Source of the DNA: Carnegiea gigantea
Taxonomy: Eukaryota > Streptophyta > Magnoliopsida > Caryophyllales > Cactaceae
Direction of reading: 5' to 3'
NCBI GenBank assembly: GCA_029747015.1
Contig: JAKOGI010001989.1
Location: forward strand, 1 to 64,000
DNA length: 64,000 bases
The notes under the pieces were generated by a model. That model saw only the letters and a program-made list of their open reading frames with translations. It did not search any database and had not been told where the DNA came from. The translations under genes and the position numbers were made by a program. How positions within the stretch are numbered: the first letter of the stretch is position 1; every line of letters begins with the position of its first letter. Below are positions 61,291 through 64,000 of the stretch, one piece after another.

Positions 61291-64000
61291 TGTAACACCC
61301 CCAACCTCTAGGGTCAGGAGTGTTACATTTTCTTACGTCTCACTTAATTTCCTGGAACGAAACGGACAGAATTTCCCCTTAAAACTGACCGTTTCCAAGC
61401 TATAAGCCTTACAATAAATCCCTGCAATTTAACGGAAGCGTAAAACATTTAAAAGAAGCTCAACGGTCATACGCCAGAGTTCATAACTCAACGAGCCCCT
61501 CGCTCGGAGTACACCAACTAGATTAATTCATGAATAAAGAAGAAATTGAAGATATAACTCAACGGTTCACACAACCAGAGTATTGGGGTTTACATCCCAA
61601 AACATAACTAACTTTAACCAAAATACATCTAACTTACTAGATGGTTGGCTCATAAGGCCTTACAGAGCGACTCATAAACAATATGCATTACATAAACTTA
61701 GAATATCTGTTTACAAACATTTCAAACTGAGAATACATAACGTGACTTCATTAAACACGTAAGATCCCCTCAAATGAGTACAAACGACACCTCGCAAGCA
61801 TGAACAGATTCCATCTTGACATAGCTAATTCAACTTTTTCCTATTATAAATAAAACATGGGGAAAAGGGGAAAGAGTAGTGGGATGAGCAACCACACGCT
61901 CAGTGAGTGTCCCCCAACCCCCTTAAAACCAAAACCGTTGCAGGCAGTAATATCTTTAATAGTCACATATCACATATTCATGCTTTACTATTGTATTAGG
62001 CATTTATAAAACCCTTATGGAAGGATCGCTAAACATAAACTTCATCTTAACCACTCAAACATATTTCTAGGTCCCTCAATGACTAAGTTCCTTTAATAAC
62101 AAGCGGTTAAGCCCATAAGCAAGCATCGAGGGTTAAGCATAGGGATCTCTCTTTTTATAACATAACTTCTTAGCATTCCATTTAAACTACACATGAACCA
62201 TCATTCATATGATGTGCGCACAAGGTTATCTCTTTTCATAATCACACTTTTCTTGGCATTTCATTCATATAACATACATAAGGCACACATAAACATGTAT
62301 CAAACATTTATATATTATTAATCATCATATTAAGCTGCATGACACCCTTGTAGGCTATTCACATATCAACGTTCATTCTTTTGGGGAAAGATGCCTTCGT
62401 TTATGGAACTTTTAACATGCTATAACTTTCTTTCTTAATTCATGTACTTTGAATCAGATAAGTTTGATATGGATAAGGATGAGGCCACATGATATTAGAA
62501 TCCACATTCAACTATGCCAAAGAATCATTCTGTAAAGCATCCATTGAAAACTTTCTTTCTTTCATTGAAAACCTTTTTTCATTGAAAACATTTTCTCGAC
62601 CTCTTGAGGCTCTTGATCTTTTAAAAGAGATTTCATTTCGCATTGGTCGTACAACTACCCTTATAAGCTTTTCATACTTCATTCCATATGGCCTCTTAGA
62701 GCCCATAAAAACTTTCTTTCATTCAAAACATATAAAATGGCCAAGCGCCAATTGCTTTTCTTAACTTAGTACGAAAATACTTCTGGCATAAGATCATTAC
62801 AGGTGCTGATTGGGTGAGATCTATTCTCAACTCCATAGTGAGACCTAACGCTCACACTTAAGCTCTTACTCCCGGGATGGCTATATATAACATATCGGAC
62901 CATTACATTAACCCTTGTCAGGGCCTCTAGGGTTGCTGGACCTTTCCCTAGGTTGACATCGTTCATTTCATATTGTCCGAAGCACATTATCTTAGCCACT
63001 TTAAAGCGTATAGGCCATAACGGCTAATAATTTTGTTGTGTCTTTTGGTAAAGTTGTTTAACATGTAACTCACACCATTTCTAAAACTTTTTAGGGATTC
63101 CTCCCAAACATTGTTTGAGTAGCTAAAGTAGGCCATTGCTCGCTACTAGACGTGGCTATTATTTATTTAAAACATGTGAAAAGTCTTTTGCCAAAACATC
63201 ACCTTTACACATGCATGTTACATCTTAAACATACAAGGGAAAGGGGATACACATATCACATTTAAACACTTCGTAATCATTTCAACACAATGAGCCACGC
63301 ATGGCCTCGTAATCCACACGATTGCGGTCAATTCACAACCCGAACTCCCTTACCACAAGCACCGTACCACAAGGACCTCGAACCACTCATAGTTCTTCCT
63401 TCAACCATCCAACTACCATCTCGGTTTTATATTTTACTAATCCTATCATATTCTCAAACTAGCTTAAAAGGAGATAGGGTTTAGGTACTCACCTGGTAAG
63501 CATCACCACTCAGGGGTGGGTTATAGTAAGCATACGAACGCATACACATCATTATATTCACATATAAACCATAACGTCTCATTTAACCATTAGCAGGCCA
63601 TTACGGGGTAGCTAAGCAAACAAGCATACGAACACATACATACCATCATATTCTTCTATAAACCATAGCACTTTATCTAGCAAGCCAAACACGATTGGGT
63701 TTAAACATTTATTATTTATGTCGCAAGTACTAGGCCATTATAGAATACTTAAGCATGCAACAATCTTAGATTGCCTAAACATTTTATATACATTAATCTC
63801 AACACGTACGATGCACTTCAAAGCTCATATATAATCATGGAACTCATATATAATCATGGAATGACTACACATGTATAAACGTTGGTTTTAAATGTACGAT
63901 GCCCTTCGAAGTTTATACTCAGACATGAATTAACTAAATAGTTTCAAATCAAGGCTAAATATACATACTTTACACGCATGCCTTGCTTCGAATTAAAACC
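61291..64000 (-). repeat. LTR C2, cut by the window end
   Basis: Starts TGTAACACCCCCAACCTC and matches LTR C1 to the end of the window, which falls in the minisatellite zone. It shares small features with C1, such as repeated TTTCTTTC AT TGAAAAC strings near 62550. A small local duplication (AACTCATATATAATCATGG) is present only here, near 63825-63858. Confidence 0.82.

Larger units (their letters stand above)
56582..64000 (-). mobile_element. Non-autonomous LTR element, subfamily C, nested in LTR B3
   Basis: LTR, internal domain with primer site, LTR; the window ends inside the second LTR. It is related to subfamilies A and B but distinct. The LTR/internal junction on its left side is replaced by a chimeric join near 59456. 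Confidence 0.78.

Overview
This window looks like repeat-rich, probably heterochromatic DNA of a flowering plant. I found no intact host gene, tRNA or rRNA. Almost everything I can identify is a broken LTR retrotransposon, a LINE, or a simple repeat. The plant assignment rests on the element families: chromovirus Ty3/gypsy elements with an initiator-tRNA-Met primer site, Athila-type Ty3/gypsy elements with a tRNA-Asp-like primer site, and a plant L1 LINE. I do not assign a species.

Left part (1-11.4 kb). An AT/GT microsatellite ending in 15 G is joined to the RNase H end of a minus-strand, CRM/Reina-like chromovirus (pol, gag, primer site and 5' LTR, 351-4807). This element sits inside the reverse transcriptase of a plus-strand Tekay/Del-like chromovirus. 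The reading frame of the host element resumes immediately after the LTR edge and runs through RNase H, integrase and chromodomain to its own LTR (7128-9679). A diverged LTR of the same kind follows in inverted orientation and runs into a second AT/GT microsatellite.

Middle part (11.4-35.8 kb). Two related Athila-type elements lie on the plus strand. The first (11456-20165) has two LTRs, gag, protease and an Athila ORF (env-position) gene, but has lost nearly all of pol. The second (25633-33905) has a 5' LTR and decayed gag, protease, reverse transcriptase, RNase H and integrase, but no env-position gene and no 3' LTR. Between them is a minus-strand L1 LINE whose endonuclease region is split by a solo LTR of the Athila family in inverted orientation.

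Right part (35.8-64 kb). This is the most unusual segment. It is about 28 kb of minus-strand, non-coding LTR elements arranged as alternating LTR and internal domain. Two subfamilies (A and B) each show LTR-internal-LTR-internal order, and a third (C) is inserted inside a B LTR. The internal domains are 2.2-2.7 kb where complete, lack recognisable gag or pol, but keep a perfect 12-base initiator-Met primer site and a polypurine border resembling the Tekay element at 7.1 kb. The LTRs (3.4-4.5 kb) are longer than the internal domains and carry a 68-69 bp minisatellite whose copy number explains much of the LTR length difference. Two chimeric junctions fall in this minisatellite.

No genes here work together as a pathway. 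All coding regions are interrupted by stops or frameshifts and are best read as pseudogenes.
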